Of a stretch of DNA of 21,968 bases, positions 1 through 6,879 are shown in pieces (the first letter of the stretch is position 1; each line of letters starts with the position of its first letter). Below the pieces are notes generated by a model, which was not told the origin of the DNA, made no database searches, and worked only from the letters and a program-made list of their open reading frames with translations. The stretch is from Candidatus Aenigmatarchaeota archaeon (lineage in GTDB: Archaea > Aenigmatarchaeota > Aenigmatarchaeia > GW2011-AR5), in the NCBI GenBank assembly GCA_016187365.1, contig JACPJX010000048.1, positions 1-21,968 of the forward strand, written 5' to 3'. Both the position numbers and the translations under genes were made by a program.

Positions 1-507
1 ACTCCGGGCACGAAGGTCGATGAAATATCCGGGACAATCGAGGACGTGATAAGGTCTTACGGATGCCAGCCTGTCTCGAATCTCACCGGCCACGGCCTCG
101 GGCAGTGGGAAGGCCATGCAGAGCCGACAATACACAATGTCAGAACCGGCAATAGATATGTCCTTCAGGAAGGCGACGTCATAGCGGTCGAGCCTTTCGC
201 GACAAACGGCTCCGGAAGGATAAAGGACTCGGAGCCCTCTGTTATTTTTTCTCTTGTGAACATGAAGCCTGTCAGGAGCGCCGGGGCGAGGAAAATCATC
301 CGTGATATAGAGGCATTCAACGGCCTTCCGTTCGCGGAAAGGTGGCTGGGTTCTTCATTCAAGACGAGGCTTGCGATGCGGGAACTGAAGCAGTCCGGCG
401 CCCTGTATGAATATCCTGTCCTGAAGGAAGTTTCAAAAGGAATCGTGGCCCAGGCCGAGCACACGGTAGTGGTGAAAGAAACTCCCATAATCACGACAAA
501 ACTATAA
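1..507 (+). CDS. map: Methionine aminopeptidase, type 2 (5' truncated)
   Basis: Removes the initiator methionine from nascent proteins as a cytosolic di-metal peptidase. The reading frame is open from base 1, so the N-terminal part lies outside the window and only about 168 C-terminal residues are seen. Visible family motifs are LTGHGLG with the metal-ligand His, followed by GHAEPTIHN with the second active-site His. Next comes VEPFATNG with a metal-ligand Glu, and near the C-terminus QAEHTVVV with the last metal-ligand Glu. This set and the insert between the last two motifs match archaeal/eukaryal MetAP2 rather than bacterial type 1. It ends in TAA, followed by a short T run. The next gene on the same strand starts 58 bases later with its own TATA-like sequence. 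The true start cannot be seen. Confidence 0.93.
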   Translation, partial: TPGTKVDEISGTIEDVIRSYGCQPVSNLTGHGLGQWEGHAEPTIHNVRTGNRYVLQEGDVIAVEPFATNGSGRIKDSEPSVIFSLVNMKPVRSAGARKIIRDIEAFNGLPFAERWLGSSFKTRLAMRELKQSGALYEYPVLKEVSKGIVAQAEHTVVVKETPIITTKL

Positions 508-550
508 TTTTTCAGCGTCATTGAACATAAAAAGTTTCAAATGACTAGAT

Positions 551-570
551 TAATTATGATTAATTATGAT
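551..570 (+). repeat. 10-bp tandem duplication at a start codon
   Basis: Taattatgat occurs twice in a row (551-560 and 561-570). Each copy contains an ATG. The first, at 556, opens a nine-codon frame that ends at a TAA. The second, at 566, starts the amidotransferase-like gene. Confidence 0.85.
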
Positions 571-1105
571 TACAGTCGTCGATAACGGCAGGGGTGCGCA
601 GGAAATTTCGCACCTTCTGCGGGCGAAAAGCACCGTAGCAAAGCCGAAGGATGCAAAGGAAGGCCCGTTCATAATTTCAGATGGCCGCTGGAGCCCGGAG
701 TCGCAGAAAATAATCTCAAGACTTCTCGAGAAAACCGGGAAGCCTGTCATGGGAATAGGCGCGGGCATGGGGTTCCTAGCCGCGTTCTGCGGCGCTCCGG
801 TGAAGGAGTCTAAAGCCATGCAGAAACAGGAGAGCGTGTCCCTGAAGAAGCCCTCCCCACTTCTTCTGGACTTCAGGAGGGTTTTTACTGTTGTCGAAAC
901 AGGCAACTGTGTTGTGCAGGAACTCCCGGAAAATTTCTCCGTCCACGCCTCATCAAAAAGCTGTGAATTCGAGGTCATCCAGGATATGGAGAGGCCTTTC
1001 TTCGGCGTCCACTTCAATCCCGAGCTCGGGCAGGACGGCGTGCGCATACTGGGCAATTTCGAGAAGTTCATCAACGTATGGGAGAAGTACCACAAGAGGG
1101 AATAG
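566..1105 (+). CDS. Class I glutamine amidotransferase-like protein, probably catalytically dead
   Basis: A 179-residue protein with the layout of the GMP-synthase glutaminase subunit (GuaAA): N-terminal MITVVDNGRG, a nucleophile-elbow region, ELPENFSVHAS, and a C-terminal FFGVHFNPEL. The catalytic residues are gone. The elbow, normally GICLGHQ, reads GIGAGMG at residues 63-69, so the nucleophilic Cys is Gly65. The catalytic His of FHPE is Asn151, while the Glu is kept. It therefore should not hydrolyse glutamine. A regulatory or scaffolding role, or binding of another ligand, is inference. The start at 566 lies in a 10-bp tandem duplication that also places an out-of-frame ATG at 556. A TATA-like cataaaaag lies about 30-40 bases upstream. 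Its stop abuts the stop of the converging minus-strand gene with no bases between. Confidence 0.8.
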   Translation: MITVVDNGRGAQEISHLLRAKSTVAKPKDAKEGPFIISDGRWSPESQKIISRLLEKTGKPVMGIGAGMGFLAAFCGAPVKESKAMQKQESVSLKKPSPLLLDFRRVFTVVETGNCVVQELPENFSVHASSKSCEFEVIQDMERPFFGVHFNPELGQDGVRILGNFEKFINVWEKYHKRE

Positions 1106-1288
1106 TCATCTTGCAATACATCTGCATTCAAGGAGAGGTTCTTCGCGCGGCATGTCTGCAAAAGGCGAAACCTTTTGAGATGTCAAAAATGCTTCGCAAT
1201 TTTGAACATGTCTCCAGCAGAATGAAGCCTCTATGCCGTTCAGCCTTATCTTCACGGGGGTTTCCTTGCTGCATAGAATGCATTTCAT
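1106..1288 (-). CDS. Small putative zinc-binding protein (60 aa)
   Basis: A short frame starting MKCILCSKE, with Cys3-x2-Cys6 and later Cys24-x2-His27, a spacing suggesting one bound zinc. Two more Cys occur near the C-terminus (CRC). I do not recognise the family. The ATG is preceded by gtgag, a weak Shine-Dalgarno-like match. The frame stays open upstream, so a GTG three codons earlier is also possible. It lies downstream of the secreted Cys-rich gene on the same strand with a 47-base gap, and its stop abuts that of the converging gene. The tidy CxxC/CxxH pattern favours a real gene, but its shortness keeps confidence moderate. Confidence 0.5.
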   Translation of the reverse strand: MKCILCSKETPVKIRLNGIEASFCWRHVQNCEAFLTSQKVSPFADMPREEPLLECRCIAR

Positions 1289-1335
1289 GATTCTCACGCG
1301 TCTTGTTTTGACATTCTGATTATTCTGTCCAGATG

Positions 1336-1641
1336 CTACACGCATCTTCCGTCGTTGCAGCTGCATTTCTGGAGCCTTGAAGCGACGCGGTTGCCGTTGC
1401 ATGTGAATTCCTTCAGTATGCTGCCGGTGCATTCATCCGTGTACGTGCTCTGCACCCCGTTTATCGTATGGGTGACAGTTCCTTTGGTCGAGATGTCCGT
1501 GCCGTCGCTGTCCTCGCACGTTATGACATCCTGCGGCGCCGCGGCGCTTTCCGCCGGGTAAGACGGCTGCAGAACGGCAAACGCGGCGACAATTATCACT
1601 ATGACAGCCGCAATTGCGTAGTCGACTTTCTTCAGTTTCAT
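1336..1641 (-). CDS. Small secreted or membrane-anchored Cys-rich protein with DSDG motif
   Basis: 101 residues. MKLKK is followed by a hydrophobic segment at about 8-25, so the rest is probably outside the cell, either anchored or released. The exported part has six cysteines (42, 71, 81, 93, 95, 100), enough for three disulfides. Its pattern is CEDSDGTD, KGTVT, YTDEC, LKEFTC and CSCNDGRC. I recall the same C-x-DSDG-x-D...KG-T...D-x-C...E-x-x-C layout, often repeated, in secreted proteins of DPANN-type archaea; the biochemical role is unknown to me. It starts 4 bases after the cdc48 stop, so it is probably cotranscribed with that gene. This is an odd partnership, since CDC48 works in the cytosol. 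Confidence 0.75.
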   Translation of the reverse strand: MKLKKVDYAIAAVIVIIVAAFAVLQPSYPAESAAAPQDVITCEDSDGTDISTKGTVTHTINGVQSTYTDECTGSILKEFTCNGNRVASRLQKCSCNDGRCV

Positions 1642-1645
1642 AGCA

Positions 1646-4600
1646 TCATCCCGTATAAGTCACTTCTTCCTCGAGCGCGCGCGATTTTCTCCTCTTCATT
1701 ATGCTTTCGTAGAACTTGTTCATGTCATCACTCACGCTGGGCTTTATCTCCTTCATCGCCGCTGCGAAGTCCTTTGCGGTCACTTCGTCGGCGTTTATGT
1801 CCTTCCTCATGGCCGACATCGCGGCTTCCCTTGCAAGCGCCTCAAGGTCGGCGCCCGAAAAGCTCGTTGTTTCCTTCGAGAGTTTCTCGATGCTGACGTC
1901 ATCGGCGATCGGCATGCCATCTGTGTGGACTTTCAGTATTTCAAGCCGCGTCTTTTCGTCCGGCGTCGGCACCAGAATCTGCCTGTCGAACCTCCCGGGC
2001 CTGAGCAGGGCCGGGTCGACTATGTCAGGCCTGTTTGTCGCTGCTATCACGACCACGTCATGAAGCTCCTCAAGCCCTGAAATCTCGGCAAGGAGCTGTG
2101 AGACAACGCGCTCCGAGACGTGGCTGTCGTTTGAATATGACCTTCTCGGCACAAGCGCGTCTATCTCGTCAAAAAATATTATTGACGGGGCCACCTGCTT
2201 CGCCCTTCTGAAGACGTCGCGTATGTGGCGCTCGCTCTCGCCGACGTACATTGAGAGCAGTTCAGGCCCCTTTACCGAGATGAAATTCGCGCCGCTCTCG
2301 TTTGCGACGGCCTTTGCCATAAGGGTTTTCCCGCATCCGGGCGGCCCGTAAAGCAGGATGCCTGTCGGCGGCTTTATTCCCATCCTCTTGAACGCATCGG
2401 GATGCTTGAGGGGCCATTCAACCACTTCTTTCATCATGCCCTTCACTTCCTCAAGCCCGCCTATCTCATCCCATGTCACCTTGGGGATTTCTATGAGGAC
2501 TTCCCTCATTGCCGAAGGCTCCACGATTTTTAGCGCATGGTCGAAGTCCTCCTTGGACACTACAAGCCTCTTCAGGACGTTCTCGTCTATCGGTTTGTCC
2601 TCCTTTATCTCGCCGAGATCCGGAAGCACCCTGCGGAGAGCGTGCATCGCGGCCTCCTTGCACAATGCTAGAAGGTCGGCGCCCACGTATCCGTATGTTA
2701 TCTCGGATATCTTGTCGATATTGACGTCGTTGAGAAGCGGCATGCCCCTCGTATGTATCTGGAGTATTTCCTTCCTTCCGTCCTTGTTCGGCACGCCGAG
2801 TTCTATCTCCCTGTCGAACCTCCCGGGCCTTCTCAAAGCCGGATCCAGGGAATTCGGCAGATTCGTGGCGCCTATGACTATCACCTTGCCCCTTGATTTC
2901 AGCCCGTCAAGGAGCGTGAGCAGTTGCGAGACGACCCTCTTCTCCACTTCGCCCTTGACCTCTTCCCTCTTCGGCGCTATCGCGTCAATCTCGTCTATGA
3001 AAACTATCGAAGGCGCGCTTTTCTCCGCCTGGTCGAATATCTTGCGCAGGTTTTCCTCGGACTCTCCATAAAATTTCGAGTTGTGGAGAACTACGTTTGC
3101 CGGATTGCCGCCGATAAAATTAGAATAAGGGTTTATTGCAAAATCAAAAACCTCTCCTTCTCCCAAATGTTCTATCGAATTTATTTTAGCAAAACTCATG
3201 TTCCCATTATCGTCTATAACAGCAGCCTCTTTGTTCACGTCCAAATCTTTCAAGGCCACCCATTCGTTGCATCTTTCTTTTTTAACGAGGAGCGGTTGAT
3301 TATGCGAGCCTCTTACCTCCGAGCCATTTGACATCTTTATTTTGTATATATCGGCATCGAGTCTGAAGGCATGATGTATCCTATCCTTAACTATCTTATT
3401 TTCATTATCCAAAACATAGACAAAGAAGTCCTTGTTGGGAACTATCACTTCCAGATTTTGTTTTCTTTCCGTTATTTTACCATCATTCTTTATCTCCTCA
3501 TATAGAACTCTAGCAGTTTTGACGCCATCTGTTGTCTTCACCTCAGTATCGCCGTCTATGCACATGCACTCAGGGCCGTTGAGCACGAGGAACTTCGCGC
3601 CGCTCTCGTTCGCGACGGCCTTTGCCAGCAGGGTCTTTCCCGTGTTATGTGATAATATTCCATTGCTGAAGAATGAATGTGTTGTGGGAACTTCAAAATC
3701 ATAAACCCTTTCCCATCCGTTCACCCTTCTCACTTCTCTTATGGGCTCAAAATCTATATCTTCATTCGGCGTTCTTCTAGAGTAAGTTGAAAACTGTTCT
3801 TCAAGCTTTCGTGTTTTTGATTTGGAAATAAATCCTATACCATCCATGTATTTTCTGATATTATCCTTTCCTCTTATTTTTAGTACGTGAGATTCCCCGT
3901 ATAAATCCCTATAAGAATATATGGAGGATCTTATCGACCATCTCAAAAGCAATATCTGGACTTCTTCTAATAGCTGTCTCGATTTGGATTTTAATGTTAC
4001 TGCCCTGTCAAAATACCTGTTCTTCTTGACAACAGAGCCGTCCCCTTCGAACAATCCTCTCAAAAAGCCGGCAGCCACAAGGTTCGGTGAAAGCAGTATT
4101 TCCTGCGGTATTGATTTCTCTTTTTTCCATAAAATTTTGAAGAAGTCCCAGACAGCTCTGTTGGCAATCCTTATTCTCCTGACAGCCTTTGTTATACCCA
4201 CCCTTTCAGTAAAATCGGCATCAAATATTTCTTTCGCAAGCGAAATAATTCGCTCCCTTAAGTCGTTTTCATCCCTGTGTATCGTGAATTTTATCCTCCT
4301 GGGATCTATAGTGCCTTCTGCGACGAATATGCCTACGAGCTCTGCGATATTTTCATCCCATATCTTTGGGGTTTTTATCTTATTGACAAGTCTCTTTTCA
4401 TTCAATATAAAATTAGTTGGGACATAATTTTGGGGATTTGGTATCCAGTTAAACACCTTTACTTTGTCTCCGACCTTTAGCTTCTCGGCTTCTACCCATC
4501 CTTTGTCAGTCATCAGCGGATGATTTGGCGTCATCCTCAGCCTTCTTCCGCTCTTCGATATGATTTCAACGGTTTCAGGCACATCATAAACATGAATAGC

Positions 4601-5494
4601 CTTTGCATGGGCTGGAGGATAAACTGGAAGGTCTGCTACATAAATTCCCGGAACAAGATTCTTGCCAATTTCTCCTATTCTTACCAATCTTCCATCTTCT
4701 ATGGCAACAAGTGCCTCGCCTGTAAGACAGCCAGGCGGTCCGTGCAATAAAATTCCCTTCGGCGGCTCTATGCCAAGCCTTTCAAAGAGTTCCGGGTGCT
4801 TGAGCGGAAGCTCTATCATCTCCCTTACCTTCTTTATTTCTTCATGCAGGCCTCCGAGGTCCTCGTAGGTCACCTCGGGTATCTTATCCTCTTCCAGCGC
4901 CTTCGTCGCCTGCGGAAGCAATTCAACGTCGGTCGCACGCGTGACGCGCACTATCCCCTTGGGATCGGTGCTCACTACGACGAATTTCTCCTCGCCGAAG
5001 GGGGTGAAGAACATCTCGCCGAAATCGACGCCGAAGAACTGCTCGAACAGCGTTGTCTGGTTCCTCCTGTCCTGGACTATGGGGTTCGGGATTATGATGT
5101 CGCCTGACATGAAAGGCCTCATGATGAGGTTTTGCTTTATTATGTTGTTTCCCATGTGTATGACAAGGCCTTTTCTGGCCGGCGCAAGTGTCAATGCCTT
5201 GGCCTCCTTCACTTCGGCGTTGCGTATCTTCACCACGTCGCCTATGCCGGCGCCGCAGTTCCTCCTCTCGAGCCCGTCCATCCTTATCACGTCAAGGCCG
5301 ACATCGACAGGATACGCCCTCACGGCGACTGCAGCCGTTTTTCTCTTGCCTTCGATCTCGACCACGTCGCCTTCTGTCACGCCGAGGTGCTTCATGTCCT
5401 TGGTCGATATCCTTATTATTCCCCTGCCGAAATCTCCCCTTTCAGTCAGTTCCCCTATCTTTAGGCTAATTTCACGCTTTTCTGCCTGTGGCAT
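1646..5494 (-). CDS. cdc48: CDC48/VCP-type AAA+ ATPase with two inteins
   Basis: Hexameric double-ATPase unfoldase. In archaea it extracts and unfolds proteins, often feeding the proteasome. The 1282-residue precursor has the double-psi N-domain (about 1-200). The D1 Walker A motif GPPG (252-255) is interrupted by intein 1 (256-617) and resumes as TGKT. The frame then runs 27 extein residues, intein 2 (645-805), and SKFYGESEE. D1 Walker B is IVFIDEID (830-837), with sensor GATN and RRPGRFDR. D2 has intact Walker A GPPGCGKT (1050-1057), Walker B IIFFDEID (1105-1112) and LLRPGRFDR. After splicing about 759 residues remain, the usual size. The start at 5494 is chosen because GGAGATGAT lies 5 bases before it; an in-frame ATG at 5503 sits inside that site. 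The C-terminus (VTYTG) lacks a clear proteasome-docking HbYX ending. An upstream gene ends 12 bases before the 5503 ATG, so they are probably cotranscribed. Confidence 0.96.
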   Translation of the reverse strand: MPQAEKREISLKIGELTERGDFGRGIIRISTKDMKHLGVTEGDVVEIEGKRKTAAVAVRAYPVDVGLDVIRMDGLERRNCGAGIGDVVKIRNAEVKEAKALTLAPARKGLVIHMGNNIIKQNLIMRPFMSGDIIIPNPIVQDRRNQTTLFEQFFGVDFGEMFFTPFGEEKFVVVSTDPKGIVRVTRATDVELLPQATKALEEDKIPEVTYEDLGGLHEEIKKVREMIELPLKHPELFERLGIEPPKGILLHGPPGCLTGEALVAIEDGRLVRIGEIGKNLVPGIYVADLPVYPPAHAKAIHVYDVPETVEIISKSGRRLRMTPNHPLMTDKGWVEAEKLKVGDKVKVFNWIPNPQNYVPTNFILNEKRLVNKIKTPKIWDENIAELVGIFVAEGTIDPRRIKFTIHRDENDLRERIISLAKEIFDADFTERVGITKAVRRIRIANRAVWDFFKILWKKEKSIPQEILLSPNLVAAGFLRGLFEGDGSVVKKNRYFDRAVTLKSKSRQLLEEVQILLLRWSIRSSIYSYRDLYGESHVLKIRGKDNIRKYMDGIGFISKSKTRKLEEQFSTYSRRTPNEDIDFEPIREVRRVNGWERVYDFEVPTTHSFFSNGILSHNTGKTLLAKAVANESGAKFLVLNGPECMCIDGDTEVKTTDGVKTARVLYEEIKNDGKITERKQNLEVIVPNKDFFVYVLDNENKIVKDRIHHAFRLDADIYKIKMSNGSEVRGSHNQPLLVKKERCNEWVALKDLDVNKEAAVIDDNGNMSFAKINSIEHLGEGEVFDFAINPYSNFIGGNPANVVLHNSKFYGESEENLRKIFDQAEKSAPSIVFIDEIDAIAPKREEVKGEVEKRVVSQLLTLLDGLKSRGKVIVIGATNLPNSLDPALRRPGRFDREIELGVPNKDGRKEILQIHTRGMPLLNDVNIDKISEITYGYVGADLLALCKEAAMHALRRVLPDLGEIKEDKPIDENVLKRLVVSKEDFDHALKIVEPSAMREVLIEIPKVTWDEIGGLEEVKGMMKEVVEWPLKHPDAFKRMGIKPPTGILLYGPPGCGKTLMAKAVANESGANFISVKGPELLSMYVGESERHIRDVFRRAKQVAPSIIFFDEIDALVPRRSYSNDSHVSERVVSQLLAEISGLEELHDVVVIAATNRPDIVDPALLRPGRFDRQILVPTPDEKTRLEILKVHTDGMPIADDVSIEKLSKETTSFSGADLEALAREAAMSAMRKDINADEVTAKDFAAAMKEIKPSVSDDMNKFYESIMKRRKSRALEEEVTYTG
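3080..3562 (-). other. Intein 2 (161 aa), mini-intein in CDC48 D1
   Basis: A second splicing element, between extein GPECM and SKFYGESE. It begins CIDGDTEV (block A nucleophile Cys) and ends NVVLHN, with penultimate His and terminal Asn; the +1 residue is Ser. At 161 residues it has no room for a homing endonuclease, and no LAGLIDADG motif is seen. Block B is unusual: the expected Thr-x-x-His is Arg-Gly-Ser-His. The extein residue two before the junction is Cys where CDC48 usually has Ile (GPEIM). G+C in bases 3121-3180 is 20/60, again below the host gene. Splicing looks plausible but could be slow or conditional. Confidence 0.92.
3644..4729 (-). mobile_element. Intein 1 (362 aa) with LAGLIDADG homing endonuclease, in CDC48 D1 Walker A
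   Basis: A protein-splicing element inserted exactly between GPPG and TGKT of the first P-loop. Block A begins with the nucleophile Cys in CLTGEALV. Block B is MTPNHPL with its Thr and His. The C-terminal blocks are VYDFEVPTTHSFFSNG and ILSHN, with the penultimate His and terminal Asn, followed by Thr as +1 residue. Two LAGLIDADG-type helices, LVGIFVAEG and AAGFLRGLFEGDG, mark a homing endonuclease in the middle. The Walker A site of CDC48 is an established archaeal intein position. The DNA is AT-rich: bases 4081-4140 have 21/60 G+C, against 33/60 in extein bases 2941-3000. This supports horizontal arrival. All splicing residues look intact. Confidence 0.95.
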
Positions 5495-5498
5495 GATT

Positions 5499-5507
5499 AT
5501 CATCTCC
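5499..5507 (-). promoter_or_regulatory. Shine-Dalgarno site of cdc48
   Basis: The minus strand reads GGAGATGAT, one mismatch from the archaeal consensus GGAGGTGAT, 4 bases before the ATG at 5494. It contains the in-frame ATG at 5503, which is therefore unlikely to be the main start. Confidence 0.75.
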
Positions 5508-5515
5508 CTCGCGGT

Positions 5516-5851
5516 CTATATATTATTATTTTCATCCATGAGTTTCCTCATGATCCTGCGGTTCATTATCATTATTTCCATCATGTCGCACTCGACCTTG
5601 TCTTCCCACTGCCTGAAGAACTCCTCCATCCTCTTCATGTGCTCCGCGGCCACCATGAAGACGGAGTCCGCTATCTTCACGTGCGGCACCTCGTCCAGCA
5701 CGCCCTTTCTCCTGTATTCATAGTCCTTGACGACCTGCTTCCACCCGTGCAGCTCCTTGAAGAACCTGCTCCTCTCGTAGTCCGAATCGAAGGCCCTGCT
5801 GTGGAACGTTATTATGAACGCCCTGCCGTTCTTCCGTATGTCCACCCTCAT
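5516..5851 (-). CDS. Uncharacterised 111-aa protein upstream of cdc48
   Basis: I do not recognise the family. The protein is basic and rich in Met, Arg and Glu, with MRVDIRKNGRAFIITFHS at the start, which looks like a beta-hairpin. The second half is strongly helical and charged (EHMKRMEEFFRQWEDKVE, then MIMNRRIMRKLMDE). No signal peptide or membrane segment is visible. It is first in a unit with cdc48: its stop lies 12 bases before the first possible cdc48 ATG, and the only clear promoter is in front of it. A role linked to the unfoldase is possible from position only. The start is supported by a TATA box with TTTAAATA 26 bases upstream, giving a leaderless transcript. Confidence 0.7.
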   Translation of the reverse strand: MRVDIRKNGRAFIITFHSRAFDSDYERSRFFKELHGWKQVVKDYEYRRKGVLDEVPHVKIADSVFMVAAEHMKRMEEFFRQWEDKVECDMMEIMIMNRRIMRKLMDENNNI

Positions 5852-5876
5852 ATTTAGTGTAATGTAATACTAAAAG

Positions 5877-5884
5877 TATTTAAA
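5877..5884 (-). promoter_or_regulatory. TATA box for the 5516-5851/cdc48 unit
   Basis: The minus strand reads TTTAAATA, preceded by purine-rich AAGG as a possible BRE. It ends 26 bases before the ATG at 5851, the spacing expected for a leaderless archaeal transcript. Confidence 0.7.
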
Positions 5885-5909
5885 CCTTGGGTACACTAAC
5901 TCTTTTCGT

Positions 5910-6188
5910 TCACAGCATGCTCACGAAGGCCTTGTAGACCAGCACGACGGCGAGGACGATCTTTATTTCCGCGAAGCCTGTGACTGCGAAAAGTATGAGA
6001 ATGCCGGTGATTATGTCGATGACGCCGAATATCTTGCCTACAGGGTCGGCGAACAAACTGGTGGTGCCCTTCCCGAGCATCACGAAGACGTGGATGAAGC
6101 TCACGACCCATGGTATGTTGTATATATTGAATAATATTATGACCGCCGAGAGGAAGTCTATTATCCCGATGACCTTGAGGATGAACAT
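5910..6188 (-). CDS. Small integral membrane protein (92 aa)
   Basis: Nearly all hydrophobic, with three or four transmembrane segments at about 4-22, 26-39, 52-70 and 73-90. The short polar loop GKGTTSLFADP lies in the middle, and FGVIDIITGILILFAV forms a helix after it. No catalytic motif is visible, and I do not recognise a named family. It follows radB on the same strand after 30 bases. That gap holds a weak TATA-like TTTTAAAG (6210-6217), so it may have its own promoter. Function unknown. Confidence 0.7.
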   Translation of the reverse strand: MFILKVIGIIDFLSAVIILFNIYNIPWVVSFIHVFVMLGKGTTSLFADPVGKIFGVIDIITGILILFAVTGFAEIKIVLAVVLVYKAFVSML

Positions 6189-6218
6189 GCCTTAATTCTG
6201 AAGGACAATCTTTAAAAT

Positions 6219-6854
6219 TCAGAATATGCCGAATTTTCCGGTCTCCTTCAGGCCGGATTTCGTTATCTCGAAGTCTATCTTCAGCCCCTCGGGCATCGAC
6301 CTGTGCTTCCGCAGTATTGCGCTTCTCATGTTTTCCCTGTCGCTGCGCTTCAGTTCTATCATGGTCTTGCTCCAGTATTTGGCTATCGTCCTTGACGTGA
6401 TCTCGGTCTGCTCCCCTGTCCCGTATATCTGGTTCGTCACGAGAACGGGTATCTTGTGCTTCCTAGTTATCCTCGAAAGTATGGAATACTGCGTCGCAAG
6501 CTGCCTGTTTACCTCGCCGAATTTCTTGTCGTCCATCTCAAGCCTGTAAAGCGACACTATGGAGTCCACTACAATGATGCCTATGTCATCCCGCATCATT
6601 CCTTCAATTCCCTTCATTTCCCTGCACTGCTCCTCCCACGAATGAACGTCCATGAAAATTATGTTTTTCAGGTCCTTCTCGGTGCCGCCGAGCTGCCCGA
6701 ATCTTTCCGCCGAGAACGAGCCTTCGGTGTCCATGTAAACCGCCTTCTTTCCGTGATTTATGCATGAAAGGGCGTAGACGTTTGTTATCGCATCCTTTTC
6801 GAATCCGCCGTCAAGGAGCTTGTCCATCGGGGAATTCGTCTGGAGCCTCATCAT
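6219..6854 (-). CDS. radB: RadB-like recombinase paralogue lacking the Walker A motif
   Basis: RadB is the archaeal RecA/Rad51 paralogue that assists RadA in recombinational repair. This 211-residue protein aligns along its length. It has LLDGGFEKDAITNVY at the start, GKKAVYMDTEGSFSAERF, Walker B IGIIVVDSI (91-99), a polymerisation/ATPase-core segment with LVTNQIYG, and a C-terminal ILRKHRSMPEGLKIDFEIT as in RadB. The ATP-binding P-loop (GPxxSGKT) is missing. AITNVY (residues 22-27) runs straight into ALSCINHGKKA, about 10-11 residues too soon, with the frame kept and no P-loop in another frame. It either works without ATP binding or is inactive; an assembly deletion is also possible. The gap to the upstream gene is 25 bases. 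Confidence 0.85.
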   Translation of the reverse strand: MMRLQTNSPMDKLLDGGFEKDAITNVYALSCINHGKKAVYMDTEGSFSAERFGQLGGTEKDLKNIIFMDVHSWEEQCREMKGIEGMMRDDIGIIVVDSIVSLYRLEMDDKKFGEVNRQLATQYSILSRITRKHKIPVLVTNQIYGTGEQTEITSRTIAKYWSKTMIELKRSDRENMRSAILRKHRSMPEGLKIDFEITKSGLKETGKFGIF

Positions 6855-6879
6855 TATTCTATGCGAAGAAATAATTTAA

